DNA from: Alkaliphilus sp. B6464
GTDB taxonomy: Bacteria > Bacillota > Clostridia > Peptostreptococcales > Natronincolaceae
DNA length: 64,000 nucleotides
Assembly: GCF_018141165.1 (NCBI RefSeq)
Contig: NZ_CP058557.1
Coordinates: forward strand, 1,860,001-1,924,000
Direction: 5' to 3'
Shown here in pieces: positions 47,956 to 57,726 of this stretch. The notes below the pieces were generated by a model. It saw only the letters and a list, made by a program, of their open reading frames with translations, searched no databases and was not told the origin of the DNA. The first letter of the stretch is position 1. Each line of letters opens with the position of its first letter. The translations under genes were made by a program, and so were the position numbers.

Positions 47956-48618
47956 ATGTTTGAAAGAGAAATTGAAGATTTTTTAGAGAAATTGAGAACT
48001 AGACGAGAATTTTTAAAAGTTAGTGGAAAAGGAATAGTAGGTATAACTGTTACTGCTTCTGTACTAAATTTATTAGGATGTTCTAATCCAGATGTTGGAA
48101 GTGCTTCCGCTTTTGTAACTGCTAAAGGGATACTTATTGCTGAGAGGAATAAATGTACTGGATGTCAAAGATGTGAGATGGTTTGTACAGTAGCAAATGA
48201 TGGCAAGGTTCATCCGCTTATTTCAAGAATAAAAATTAGTAGAAACTTTAACTATGGAGATGAAATTACAGATAATTATCGTAATGAAGATGGCTATTTT
48301 GGAAACTTCCTTATGACACCTGAAACATGTAAGCAATGTAAGGAACCTAAGTGTGCTGAATCCTGTCCTGCCGATGCGATTAGTTTAAATGAAAAACTAG
48401 GGGCTTGGACAGTAGATAAAGATAAGTGTGTTGGATGTGGAGCATGCGCAGCAGCCTGTCCATGGCATATGCCTACAATAGACCCAGAGAGTAAAAAATC
48501 TACAAAATGTATTTTATGTGGAGCATGTGCGGAAAACTGCATTACAGGAGCATTAAAAATAATTCCTTGGGAAGAAGTAGCAGCAATGTTTACCAGAAAA
48601 GGATATCGTTTTTCATAA
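47956..48618 (+). CDS. Tat-exported 4Fe-4S ferredoxin lipoprotein, YdhY-like
   Basis: 220 residues. Twin-arginine signal TRREFLK (residues 15-21), hydrophobic stretch, then lipobox LLGC (C42), so it should be exported folded and lipid-anchored. Four groups of cysteines as in DmsB/HybA-type ferredoxins: CTGCQRCEMVC, CKQCKEPKCAESCP, CVGCGACAAACPW and CILCGACAENC. It probably carries electrons for the AOR-family enzyme encoded 96 bases downstream. Behind GGAGGGAG and candidate riboswitch A. Confidence 0.92.
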   Translation: MFEREIEDFLEKLRTRREFLKVSGKGIVGITVTASVLNLLGCSNPDVGSASAFVTAKGILIAERNKCTGCQRCEMVCTVANDGKVHPLISRIKISRNFNYGDEITDNYRNEDGYFGNFLMTPETCKQCKEPKCAESCPADAISLNEKLGAWTVDKDKCVGCGACAAACPWHMPTIDPESKKSTKCILCGACAENCITGALKIIPWEEVAAMFTRKGYRFS

Positions 48619-48714
48619 TATAAATTATTAGTAAAAGCAAACTTTATTTTAACAATATAAATAAATAGAAACTTAAATATTTATCATATTGATTTATAGA
48701 TAGGAGGAATAATA

Positions 48715-50829
48715 ATGTCTAAGATCACTGGATGGACAGGTAAGATGTTGAGGGTAAACTTAACTACAGGTAGTATTGCTGTTGAAGATACTATGAAATA
48801 TAAGGACTTTATTGGAGGAGCAGGTATTGGTTATAAGGTTATATTTGATGAAGTTCCTCAAGGTACAAAAGCTTTTGATGAAGCAAACAAAATAGTAATT
48901 GGTGTTGGACCTTTTACAGGTACAGGTGTGCCTTGTAGTGGAAGAACAAATATTACTTCTCTTGCACCTACTAACCCTTACAATGCTATTACTGATAGTC
49001 ATATGGGTGGAAACTTTGGAGCATTCTTAAAGTTTGCAGGATGGGATGCTATCATTGTTGAGGGAGCTTCAAAAACTCCAGTATGGTTACGTATTGAAGA
49101 TGATAAAGTGTCTATAGAAGATGCTTCTAATCTATGGGGAAAAGGAGTAATAGATACAACTCATGAGCTAAACAATGTTATGGGGAAAGAAGCCTGTATT
49201 GCCTCCATTGGACAAGCGGGTGAAAATTTAGTTCACTTATCTTCTATAGTAAATAGTGTTAACCACTCTGCTGGTGGACATGGTGGAGTATTTGGTTCTA
49301 AAAAACTAAAAGCTATAGGTGTTAGAGGAACTCAAGCAGTTCATATTGCTGAAGGTAAAGGACAAGAATGGTTAAAACTTAATGAATATATGTTGAAGGA
49401 CATAATAGGTGCAAACAATCAACACGTTGTACCTAGCACACCACAGCCATGGGCGGAGTATCATGATAAAGGAAGCCGCTGGACTGCACAAACTGCTTTA
49501 TTCTGGGGAGCGGCAGAGCCGAAGGTAGAAACAGGAGAATGTCCTGCTGGAGATAAGAATAAGGTTGGTCTTCGTACACAGAAGGCAATATTTGACTTAG
49601 GCCCTGTAGCTGAAGCAAGAACAATTAAAATGGGTGGATGCCACTCCTGTCCAATACGTTGTCAATCTAATTTAAAGGTTCCAGAACTTGAAAAGTATGG
49701 TTTATCAGGATATGCTACTAGTACTTGTATAGGATTTATTAATCCAGGTACAGTTATGGTTAATGGATTTTCTGATGGTGAAAAACAAGGAGAAGTAGCT
49801 CTAATCGCTAAAAGCTTAGGATCAAGACTTGCTGATGATTATGGTATTTGGAGTAACTATGGTCAGCTTGGTAGAGATTTTAAATATAGCTATCAATCCG
49901 GAAAATTAAAAGAAGTACTTCCAAAAGAAGAATACGACAGCATACCATGGGATTTAGTAGAATCAGGAGATCCTGGATTTTTAGTAGAGTTTTATAGAAG
50001 AATAGCTTTAAAAGAAGGAGAATTTAGTAAATTAGGTCTTGGACCTTATTGGTTAGATAAAGAATGGAACTTAGGAAAAGAATACTGGACTGGATATGGA
50101 AACAATGTTTGGTCGAAAATGGCATTTCCTAAGCATCATAGTAATGAGGCTGGTGCACAAGTAGGAGTACTTGTTAATGTAATGTTTAATAGAGATGCTA
50201 ACTCTCATACTCATATGAATATGATAGGCGCAGGACTTCCTATAGAAATATTAAAAGAAGTTGCTGGCGAAGTATGGGGTTCCCCAGATGCACTAGATGC
50301 TCCAAATGATTATACTCCAATGAATGAGTATAAAGCAAAGTTTGCGAAATGGTCACTAGATAGAAACTTCCTGCATGACTCTATTACATTATGTAACTGG
50401 GTGTGGCCAATGACGGTTTCTCCTTCTAAATCAAGAAACTACAGAGGAGATACAGCATTAGAAGCTAAATTCTTTAGTTTAGCAACAGGCATAGAAACTT
50501 CTGAAAAAGAATTAGATTTAGCTGCTGAAAGAATCGCTACTATGCATAGAGCTGCAACTATTAAGGAAATGGAAACTATCGATATGCGTAATGAGCATGA
50601 TATTATACCAGAATGGGTATTTATAGATTCAAAAAATCCTGATGCTAAGCCTTTCACCCCAGGAACAGTTATGCTTGATAGAGAAGATATGCAATTGGCT
50701 CTAACTATGTTATATAAAGAATATGGCTGGGATGAAAAAACTGGAGCACCTACAAGAGCTACATTAGAGAGATTAAACCTGAAAGATGTAGCAGACGAGC
50801 TAGAAAAACTTAATCTGCTTCCAAAATAA
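48715..50829 (+). CDS. Aldehyde ferredoxin oxidoreductase family protein, YdhV-like
   Basis: 704 residues. N-terminal AOR domain: WTGKMLRVNLTTGSI, then FIGGAGIGYKVIFDEVP, GVGPFTGTGVPCSGRTNI and SHMGGNFGAFLKFAGWDAIIVEG. The [4Fe-4S] ligands are C309, C312 and C316 in CHSCPIRC, with a fourth candidate in TLCNWVW (about residue 562). It should bind a bis-pyranopterin tungsten or molybdenum cofactor. The substrate is unknown; similarity in order to E. coli ydhY-ydhV is suggestive. No signal peptide, so it is cytoplasmic unless carried with its ferredoxin partner. Confidence 0.92.
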   Translation: MSKITGWTGKMLRVNLTTGSIAVEDTMKYKDFIGGAGIGYKVIFDEVPQGTKAFDEANKIVIGVGPFTGTGVPCSGRTNITSLAPTNPYNAITDSHMGGNFGAFLKFAGWDAIIVEGASKTPVWLRIEDDKVSIEDASNLWGKGVIDTTHELNNVMGKEACIASIGQAGENLVHLSSIVNSVNHSAGGHGGVFGSKKLKAIGVRGTQAVHIAEGKGQEWLKLNEYMLKDIIGANNQHVVPSTPQPWAEYHDKGSRWTAQTALFWGAAEPKVETGECPAGDKNKVGLRTQKAIFDLGPVAEARTIKMGGCHSCPIRCQSNLKVPELEKYGLSGYATSTCIGFINPGTVMVNGFSDGEKQGEVALIAKSLGSRLADDYGIWSNYGQLGRDFKYSYQSGKLKEVLPKEEYDSIPWDLVESGDPGFLVEFYRRIALKEGEFSKLGLGPYWLDKEWNLGKEYWTGYGNNVWSKMAFPKHHSNEAGAQVGVLVNVMFNRDANSHTHMNMIGAGLPIEILKEVAGEVWGSPDALDAPNDYTPMNEYKAKFAKWSLDRNFLHDSITLCNWVWPMTVSPSKSRNYRGDTALEAKFFSLATGIETSEKELDLAAERIATMHRAATIKEMETIDMRNEHDIIPEWVFIDSKNPDAKPFTPGTVMLDREDMQLALTMLYKEYGWDEKTGAPTRATLERLNLKDVADELEKLNLLPK

Positions 50830-50853
50830 ACAAATTTTATACAAAGATTAATA

Positions 50854-50885
50854 AAAAATAGAAGAGTTTACTCTTCTATTTTTTT
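50854..50885 (+). terminator. Terminator after the AOR gene
   Basis: AAATAGAAGAG, loop TTTA, CTCTTCTATTT, then TTTTG. Confidence 0.93.
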
Positions 50886-51048
50886 GTTGTTAATTTTTAC
50901 CTTGATATCAAAACAAGTAAATAATCATAGAAAAAAACAATAGTAGTTTCACAACACATAGATAATTATAATTGGTAGCTATTTACTCATAATGATAAAA
51001 TTTAGTTGGAAGTTGCTAAATTTAAATCAAGATATAGGGGGATGTAAA

Positions 51049-52209
51049 ATGAGACCAGAAATTATGGAAGAAGTAGAAGCTCTAAGAGGAGTTAATTCTG
51101 TAAAAATTAAAGAAGCACACGAGGCAGGTAAAAAAGTAGTAGGAATGTACTGTGTATTTTCACCTCAAGAAATCGCATTAGCCGCAGATGCAATTTCAGT
51201 TACATTATGTGGAACAGCTCAAGCACCTATAGAAGATGCGGAGAAAGAGTTACCAAGAAACCTATGTCCACTTATTAAGTCTAGTTATGGTTTCGCGATT
51301 ACTGATAAATGCCCTTATTTCTATTTTTCAGATGTATTATTAGCAGAAACAACATGTGATGGTAAAAAGAAAATGTACGAGCTAATGGGTAAAATAAAAC
51401 CTATGCATATAATGAACCTACCACAAACTGCTGAGGGTAATGATGCTCTAGAAATGTGGAAAAATGAAATGATTAAATTTAAAAGCTTCTTAGAAGAAAA
51501 ATTTGGTGTAGAAATTACAGATGAAAAGTTAAAAGATGCTATTAAATTAATGAATAGAGAAAGAAGTGCAATGAGAAGATTACATAAACTTAATGCGCAT
51601 AAGCCTGCTCCGCTAACAGGTGTAGATATGATGTTAGCACAATGGTTAAAAGGTTTTAATGTAGATAAAGAAGCAGGTATAGAGCTTATCGAAAGGTTAA
51701 TTTCTGAAGTTGAAGAGAGAATGGAAAATGGTATTTACGCCTTCGATGAAAATGCTCCACGTATTTTATTAACAGGATGCCCTATAGGAAGTGGATCAGA
51801 AAAGGTATTAAAGGTTTTAGAGGAATCTGGTGCAAGTGTAGTCGCTCTGGAAAATTGTACAGGATATAAAGGATTAGACGTATTAGTAGATGAAAGTAAA
51901 GATCCGATTACTGCTCTTGCAGAAAAATATTTATCTACACCATGTTCTTGTATGACAAATAACAATGGTAGATTAGACCTTATTAAAAGATTAGCAGAAG
52001 AATATGAAATAGACGGTGTAGTTGATCTTACATGGCAGGCCTGTCACACATACAACATAGAATCCTTTACTGTTCGTAACTTTGTTAAAGACGAGCTAAA
52101 TCTTCCATTTATTCAAATAGAAACTGACTACTCCGATTCTGATGTAGGACAAATTAAAGTTAGGGTAGAAGCGTTCTTAGAAACTATTGGATCTACAGTT
52201 ACTGCTTAA
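51049..52209 (+). CDS. Double-cubane cluster protein / 2-hydroxyacyl-CoA dehydratase-like subunit
   Basis: 386 residues from ATG 51049 after GGGGGATG; the frame open from 50992 has no site. HgdB/BcrC-like family with cysteines in GMYCVFS, NLCPLIKSSYGFAITDKCPY, AETTCDGKKKMYE, TGCPIGSG, ENCTGYKG and WQACHTYN. Its length and pairing with a small activase match the double-cubane cluster proteins of Carboxydothermus and E. coli YjiM. Those hold an [8Fe-9S] cluster and do ATP-dependent low-potential reductions; the natural substrate is unknown. It is followed 33 bases on by its likely reductase. Confidence 0.88.
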   Translation: MRPEIMEEVEALRGVNSVKIKEAHEAGKKVVGMYCVFSPQEIALAADAISVTLCGTAQAPIEDAEKELPRNLCPLIKSSYGFAITDKCPYFYFSDVLLAETTCDGKKKMYELMGKIKPMHIMNLPQTAEGNDALEMWKNEMIKFKSFLEEKFGVEITDEKLKDAIKLMNRERSAMRRLHKLNAHKPAPLTGVDMMLAQWLKGFNVDKEAGIELIERLISEVEERMENGIYAFDENAPRILLTGCPIGSGSEKVLKVLEESGASVVALENCTGYKGLDVLVDESKDPITALAEKYLSTPCSCMTNNNGRLDLIKRLAEEYEIDGVVDLTWQACHTYNIESFTVRNFVKDELNLPFIQIETDYSDSDVGQIKVRVEAFLETIGSTVTA

Positions 52210-52242
52210 AACTAGAATTATATACTGTAAGGAAGTGATTTG

Positions 52243-53004
52243 GTGATCAGTATTGGAATTGATGTAGGTTCAGTAGCAGCAAAGGCAGCAGCCTATGATG
52301 GTGAAAAGATTATTGCGACAGCACTTCTACCTACAGGATGGAGCCCTAGGGAATCTGGAGAACAACTACTTAAGGAAATAATGGGCGATCTCAATATTAC
52401 TAGAGATGATATCAGTACAATAGTAGGTACTGGATATGGTAGGGTGTCACTTTCTTTTATAGATAAAAAGGTTACAGAAATCACCTGCCACGGAAGAGGG
52501 GCTCACTATATAGATCCTAATATTAGGACTGTTATAGATATTGGGGGACAGGATAGTAAGCTTATTAAGCTAAATGATAAAGGTACTGTTATAGACTTTC
52601 TAATGAATGATAAGTGTGCAGCTGGTACAGGTAGATTTTTGCAAGTAATGGCAAATGCCCTAGAGGTAGGTGTAGGAGATCTTTCAGAGCTAGCATCTGG
52701 TACAGAACCGGCCAATATAAATAGCATGTGTACAGTTTTTGCAGAATCTGAGGTTGTAAGTCTAATGGCAGAAGGCGCTTCTAAAGAAGCAATTGCTTCA
52801 GGACTCTTGCATTCTGTATGTAATAAAACCTACTCTTTAGCAAGTAGAATGGGAGTGGAAGACAAGGTGTTTTTCTCTGGAGGAGTTTCTAAAAATAAAA
52901 AACTTGGGCAACTTCTTAGCAATAAGCTTGGAGCTGAAATTATTTCATCCAATGAGTCTCAATTTTTAGGAGCTATTGGAGCGGCGATTATCGGATATAA
53001 ATAG
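52243..53004 (+). CDS. ATP-dependent reductase/activase of the double-cubane protein
   Basis: 253 residues from GTG 52243, 7 bases after AAGGAAG; TTG 52240 is the alternative. ASKHA ATPase fold: SIGIDVGSVAAKAAAYDG, GTGYGRVS, IGGQDSKLIKL and FFSGGVSKNKKLG. Bridging cluster cysteines in NDKCAAGTGRF and NSMCTVFAESEV. It hydrolyses ATP to push an electron to the partner upstream, as in DCCP-R or YjiL. It is distinct from the activase at 44009, which has an extra cysteine tail. Confidence 0.92.
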   Translation: MISIGIDVGSVAAKAAAYDGEKIIATALLPTGWSPRESGEQLLKEIMGDLNITRDDISTIVGTGYGRVSLSFIDKKVTEITCHGRGAHYIDPNIRTVIDIGGQDSKLIKLNDKGTVIDFLMNDKCAAGTGRFLQVMANALEVGVGDLSELASGTEPANINSMCTVFAESEVVSLMAEGASKEAIASGLLHSVCNKTYSLASRMGVEDKVFFSGGVSKNKKLGQLLSNKLGAEIISSNESQFLGAIGAAIIGYK

Positions 53005-53019
53005 ATTAAGCTTAAACAA

Positions 53020-53068
53020 CTATGTAAATCCTATCCTGTTATAAAGAATAGGATTTACATAGTTATTT
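53020..53068 (+). terminator. Terminator after the activase gene
   Basis: A 15-bp perfect stem CTATGTAAATCCTAT / ATAGGATTTACATAG followed by TTATTTT. Confidence 0.88.
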
Positions 53069-53227
53069 TCAAATTATTAACTATAGTTAATAATTTTTAT
53101 AATAAATAGTGATTGCACAGCCATTAGTATAGATGTTATAATAAATCCATGCCTAATACCAAGTAAACAGATATGAATTACGGGGAATTAAAATTGGTGC
53201 AAATTTACTTATTAAGGGGGATTTTTA

Positions 53228-54817
53228 ATGCAAATTAAAAGATTTTTAATACTTATGATGGTAGCAGTTATGGTATTTTTAACAGCATGCGGTGGTAATA
53301 AAACACAAGTTGATCAGCCAAATACAAAAGAAGCTGTTGTTAATGAAATAAAGGATGGTGGAACAATTATATTTGCTATTGGCTCCGATCCAAATGTACT
53401 AAATCCACTTTATGCTGGTGACAGGGTAACAATGACAATTAATAATGCTTTGTTTGCACCTCTATATGTAATTGATGAAGAGGGAACACATTTTTTCTTA
53501 GCAGAGAGCATCACTCCTTCGGAAGACTATTTAACTTATACACTTAAATTAAAAGAGGGAATAAAGTGGCATGATGGTGAAAAAATTACAGCAGATGATA
53601 TTGTATTTACAATAGAATCATTACTTGACCCAGCTCAAAACAGTCATTTAAGAGATTCATTTATTATTGATGGAAAGCCTGTTGAGGTAGTTAAGATAGA
53701 TGAAATCACTGTAGAATTTAAACTTCCACAAATATCTATGCCTTTTATTAGTAATGTATCAAAAATATTGCCTATTCCAAAACATGTATTTGAAGGAGAA
53801 ATTGACTTAGCTAAGAGTGATAAAAATGCATCACCAATTGGGTCCGGTCCCTTCAAATTTAAAGATTCTAAGAGTGGAGAAAAAGTTGAACTAGTAAGAT
53901 TCGATGAATATTTTGATGGTAAAGCCCATTTAGATTCTGTAGTTTATAGAGTAATATCTGATCCAAACGCAGCAAATATCGCTCTGCAAAATGGAGAACT
54001 AAGTGCTAGATATATTGATCCAAAAGATGCAGCTAAATTTGAAGCAGACCCTAATCTAAATGTAGTAACATACAACGAAGGTATGTTAAATAATATGGTA
54101 TTTAACTTAAATAGTGATACTTTGAAAAATAAAGATGTAAGAAAAGCTATAGCCTATGCTATAAATAAAGAAGAGGTTATAGTCGGTGCATATGAATCTA
54201 CAGATTATGCAGAAGAAGCTTACTCTGTTTTTGTACCAAATACGATCTACTATACAGATAAAGTTGAAGAATATAACTTTGATGAAAATAAAGCAAAAGA
54301 GCTTTTAGCTAATGCAGGTGCAGAAAACCTAAAACTTAAATTAGCTTATATTAACTCTAATAAAGCACAAGAAAATCAAGGTTTAATTATGCAGCATCAA
54401 TTTAAAAATGTAGGAATAGAGCTGGAGCTAATTGCTATGGAAAGAGGAGCTTTTTATCAAAAATTACTGGATCCCAAAAATAAGGATTTTGACTTAGCAT
54501 ATAATGGTTATGTAATGGGAAGTGAGCCAGATGGATACAAAGGTCTATTCACAGTTGGAAGTATGAATAACTTTATGAACTATGAAAACCTAGCAATGGA
54601 TGAATTATGGAATAAGGCAGTTATAGAAAAAGACGAAGTTAGAAGAGGAGAAATCTATACTAACATACAGGAAGAAGTTATTGAAGATATGGTAGTGTAT
54701 CCAATTGCATATCCAAAATCAATAGTTGCTATTAATGCAGCATTTGGCGGCATTGAAGAGGCTAAGCCAGTTCCAATTTTTATGTTTAGAGACTTATCCA
54801 AGCTGTATATGAAATAA
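53228..54817 (+). CDS. Oligopeptide ABC transporter, substrate-binding lipoprotein
   Basis: 529 residues. Signal with lipobox LTAC (C21), then a family 5 solute-binding protein: ADDIVFTIESLLDP, ITVEFKLPQ, GSGPFKF and NKEEVIVGAYE. It captures peptides outside the membrane; nickel or other ligands are possible for this family. AAGGGGG precedes the ATG. First of five genes for a complete transporter; a hairpin at 54829-54862 separates it from the permease genes. Confidence 0.92.
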   Translation: MQIKRFLILMMVAVMVFLTACGGNKTQVDQPNTKEAVVNEIKDGGTIIFAIGSDPNVLNPLYAGDRVTMTINNALFAPLYVIDEEGTHFFLAESITPSEDYLTYTLKLKEGIKWHDGEKITADDIVFTIESLLDPAQNSHLRDSFIIDGKPVEVVKIDEITVEFKLPQISMPFISNVSKILPIPKHVFEGEIDLAKSDKNASPIGSGPFKFKDSKSGEKVELVRFDEYFDGKAHLDSVVYRVISDPNAANIALQNGELSARYIDPKDAAKFEADPNLNVVTYNEGMLNNMVFNLNSDTLKNKDVRKAIAYAINKEEVIVGAYESTDYAEEAYSVFVPNTIYYTDKVEEYNFDENKAKELLANAGAENLKLKLAYINSNKAQENQGLIMQHQFKNVGIELELIAMERGAFYQKLLDPKNKDFDLAYNGYVMGSEPDGYKGLFTVGSMNNFMNYENLAMDELWNKAVIEKDEVRRGEIYTNIQEEVIEDMVVYPIAYPKSIVAINAAFGGIEEAKPVPIFMFRDLSKLYMK

Positions 54818-54828
54818 ATAAAAACAAT

Positions 54829-54862
54829 ATGAAGGTAAACCTGAATCTGGGTTTACTTTCAT
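54829..54862 (+). terminator. Hairpin between binding-protein and permease genes
   Basis: ATGAAGGTAAACC / GGGTTTACTTTCAT with no T-run. Likely an RNA-stabilising or partial-terminator hairpin that lets the binding protein be made in excess. Confidence 0.6.
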
Positions 54863-54885
54863 GTCTATGTTAGGAGATGTAAACA

Positions 54886-55836
54886 GTGGGAAAATTAACT
54901 ATTAAACGATTAATTCAAGCTATACCTATGCTTATAGTTATTTCCATAGTGTCTTTTTCGCTTATTAAGTTGGCTCCAGGAGATCCAGTGCAATCTTTTA
55001 TTACACCTGCTATGAGTGATAATGATATATTACGTATAAGACAAAATTTAGGACTAGATAGACCAGTGTATATTCAATATATACAGTGGTTAAAAAACGT
55101 AATTACAGGGAATTTAGGCTATTCATTAATTAATCATAGACCAGTTTTAAATCAAATATTAGAAAGAATTCCAGCAACCTTAGGATTAATGGGATCATCA
55201 TTACTTTTATCAATATTAGTTGGTATTCCCCTAGGACTTATTTCAGCAGCTAATAAAAATAAATGGATTGATAATATATCCGCCATTTTTTCTTATGTTG
55301 GAATTTCTATACCAAGCTTTTGGTTTGCAATGATTTTAATTTATACTTTTTCACTAAAGTTAAATCTTCTTCCAAGTATAGGTATGCGGACGGTTGGAAT
55401 AGATACTACTTGGGATCTTATAAAACACGGAATTATGCCTACTATAGTTCTTAGTCTACAAAATATTGCAGTTATTACTAGATATATTAGATCTAGTACT
55501 ATTAGTCAATTAAAGGAAGATTATGTTATGGTAGAATATGCTTCAGGAGCAAGCAAGGCAGAGGTTCTTTACAAGTATGTATTAAAAAATTCTATTTTAC
55601 CTGTTATTACGATTGTAGGGATGTCATTACCTTCACTTGTTTCTGGTGCGTTTATTACAGAGACGGTTTTTGGCTGGCCAGGAATGGGTCAACTAGGCAT
55701 TAATTCTATATTTAGTTTTGATTATCCAGTTATTATGGCAATTACTATGTTTTCATCTTTATTATTAATTATAGGTAATTTACTATCGGATATTTTATAC
55801 GGAATTGCTGATCCGAGAATTAAGGAGTTGAGATGA
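54886..55836 (+). CDS. Oligopeptide ABC transporter permease (OppB/DppB)
   Basis: 316 residues, GTG start behind TAGGAGATG. Six membrane segments; N-terminal IKRLIQAIPMLIVISIVSF, APGDP, then the EAA-like loop EYASGASKAEVLYKYVLKNS, and ETVFGWPGMGQLG near the end. It forms the channel with the next gene, 4 bases downstream. Confidence 0.95.
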   Translation: MGKLTIKRLIQAIPMLIVISIVSFSLIKLAPGDPVQSFITPAMSDNDILRIRQNLGLDRPVYIQYIQWLKNVITGNLGYSLINHRPVLNQILERIPATLGLMGSSLLLSILVGIPLGLISAANKNKWIDNISAIFSYVGISIPSFWFAMILIYTFSLKLNLLPSIGMRTVGIDTTWDLIKHGIMPTIVLSLQNIAVITRYIRSSTISQLKEDYVMVEYASGASKAEVLYKYVLKNSILPVITIVGMSLPSLVSGAFITETVFGWPGMGQLGINSIFSFDYPVIMAITMFSSLLLIIGNLLSDILYGIADPRIKELR

Positions 55837-55840
55837 TCAG

Positions 55841-56686
55841 ATGAATAATAGATCGCTAGCAAATTTAAAATATCAATTAAAAGAAAATAAATTGGGAATA
55901 GTTGCAATCGCAATAATTGCAATATTAGCTATATCATCAATTTTTGCTTTTTTATCTCCATACGATCCTAATGCTATTAATATAACCAATCGGTTGGGGA
56001 GTCCAAGATTACAAAATATATTTGGAACTGATGATATGGGAAGAGACTATCTTACAAGGGCATTGTACGGAGGCCGAGTTTCTTTAACTGTAGGTTTTTC
56101 ATCTATGATTATTTCTACTGCTATCGGCACTATTGTAGGCACTATAAGTGGATATTTTGGTGGTAAAGTTGATAATTTAATAATGAGAACTATTGATATT
56201 TTAATGTGTATACCGACATTTTTCTTAATTTTAATATTAAATGCATATTTAAAGCCTGGTATTCAAAATATTATCATTATTATAGGTGTTTTTAGTTGGA
56301 TGGGCATAGCACGAATAGTTAGGGCAGAGACATTGACTGTAAAGGAAAGAGAATATGTTTTATATGCTAAGGTTTCTGGAGAAAAGCCGAAAAAAATTAT
56401 ATTAAAGCATATTATTCCTAATATTTTTTCAACAGTTATTGTAGCATCTACAATTAACATAGCTACCGCAATATTAACTGAGTCTTCTTTAAGCTTTTTA
56501 GGTTTGGGAGTACAACAACCCAACTCATCTTGGGGCAGCATGCTTAAAAATGCACAAGGTTATATAGGAGAGGCTCCGCATTTAGCTATTTTCCCTGGTA
56601 TGCTGATTCTTTTAACAGTGCTGAGCTTTAACGTTTTAGGAGATATATTTAGGGTTGCCTTTGAGCCTAAGGTAAATAATGATTAG
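55841..56686 (+). CDS. Oligopeptide ABC transporter permease (OppC/DppC)
   Basis: 281 residues. N-terminal LKENKLGIVAIAIIAILAI, FGTDDMGRDYLTRALYGGRVSL, EAA loop YAKVSGEKPKKIILKHIIPN, LTESSLSFLGLGVQQPNSSWG near the C-terminus: the standard OppC/DppC pattern with about six membrane segments. Confidence 0.95.
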   Translation: MNNRSLANLKYQLKENKLGIVAIAIIAILAISSIFAFLSPYDPNAINITNRLGSPRLQNIFGTDDMGRDYLTRALYGGRVSLTVGFSSMIISTAIGTIVGTISGYFGGKVDNLIMRTIDILMCIPTFFLILILNAYLKPGIQNIIIIIGVFSWMGIARIVRAETLTVKEREYVLYAKVSGEKPKKIILKHIIPNIFSTVIVASTINIATAILTESSLSFLGLGVQQPNSSWGSMLKNAQGYIGEAPHLAIFPGMLILLTVLSFNVLGDIFRVAFEPKVNND

Positions 56687-56703
56687 GAAAGGAGGCTATA
56701 AAA

Positions 56704-57681
56704 GTGACAGAGCGTTTATTGGAATTAAATAACTTAAAAGTTTCTTTTTTTACTAATAATGGTGAAGTACAGGCTGTTCGAGGAACTTCTTTCTATTTGA
56801 ATAATGGAGAAGTGCTAGGTGTTGTTGGAGAATCGGGAAGTGGCAAAAGTGTAACTTCCATGGCTATATTAAGGTTGCTAAAGCCAACTGGAAGAATTGT
56901 AGGTGGGGAAATTAACTATAAAGGACAAGATTTAATGGATATATCAGAGAAAGAAATGATGAAAATAAGAGGTAATGAAATTGCCATGATTTTTCAAGAC
57001 GCTATGACCTCATTAAATCCTGTGTTTACTATTGGCTATCAAATATCAGAAGTTATAAGAAGGCATCAAAGAGTAAATAAAAAGGTGGCCCGTAAAAAGA
57101 CTATTGAGATGCTTAGACTAGTGGGTATTCCATCTCCAGAGGAAAGATATAATAATTATCCTCATGAGTTTAGTGGTGGTATGCGACAAAGAGCTATGAT
57201 TGCCATGGCATTGTGCTGTGAGCCAGATTTATTGATTGCTGATGAACCTACTACTGCCCTTGATGTAACTATACAAGCACAAATTCTTGAGCTTATGAAA
57301 GAATTAAAGGATACAATTAATACTTCTATTATTTTAATTACCCATGACTTAGGTGTGGTAGCCGATGTTTGTTCTAGGGTAATTGTAATGTACGGTGGTT
57401 TGGTTATGGAAGAAGGAACTGTAGATGAAATCTTCTATAATCCTCAGCATCCATATACAAAAGGTTTACTTGAGTCTTTGCCTAAAATGGAAGATGGGCA
57501 GAAACAAAAGTTGATACCTATAGAAGGTAGTCCACCAGACCTTTCAAAGCCTCCTATGGGTTGTCCCTTTGCCGAGCGTTGTCCTTATGCAAAGGATATT
57601 TGCAGAGAAAAACAGCCTTCATACTATGAAGTAGAAGCAGGACATAAGGCTATGTGTTGGCTTTTGAGTAAGGATAATTAA
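56704..57681 (+). CDS. Oligopeptide ABC transporter ATPase (OppD/DppD)
   Basis: 325 residues, GTG start behind GAAAGGAGG. Walker A GESGSGKS (about residue 40-47), Q-loop FQDAMTSLNPVF, signature FSGGMRQRAMIAMAL, Walker B LLIADEPTTALD, H-loop THDLGVV. The C-terminal oligopeptide domain has CPFAERCPYAKDIC and HKAMCW, a cysteine group seen in this family that can hold an Fe-S cluster. Confidence 0.96.
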   Translation: MTERLLELNNLKVSFFTNNGEVQAVRGTSFYLNNGEVLGVVGESGSGKSVTSMAILRLLKPTGRIVGGEINYKGQDLMDISEKEMMKIRGNEIAMIFQDAMTSLNPVFTIGYQISEVIRRHQRVNKKVARKKTIEMLRLVGIPSPEERYNNYPHEFSGGMRQRAMIAMALCCEPDLLIADEPTTALDVTIQAQILELMKELKDTINTSIILITHDLGVVADVCSRVIVMYGGLVMEEGTVDEIFYNPQHPYTKGLLESLPKMEDGQKQKLIPIEGSPPDLSKPPMGCPFAERCPYAKDICREKQPSYYEVEAGHKAMCWLLSKDN

Positions 57682-57726
57682 GAATAAGTAAGGATATCTG
57701 CAAGGTTGTGAAAGGATGAAGATATC

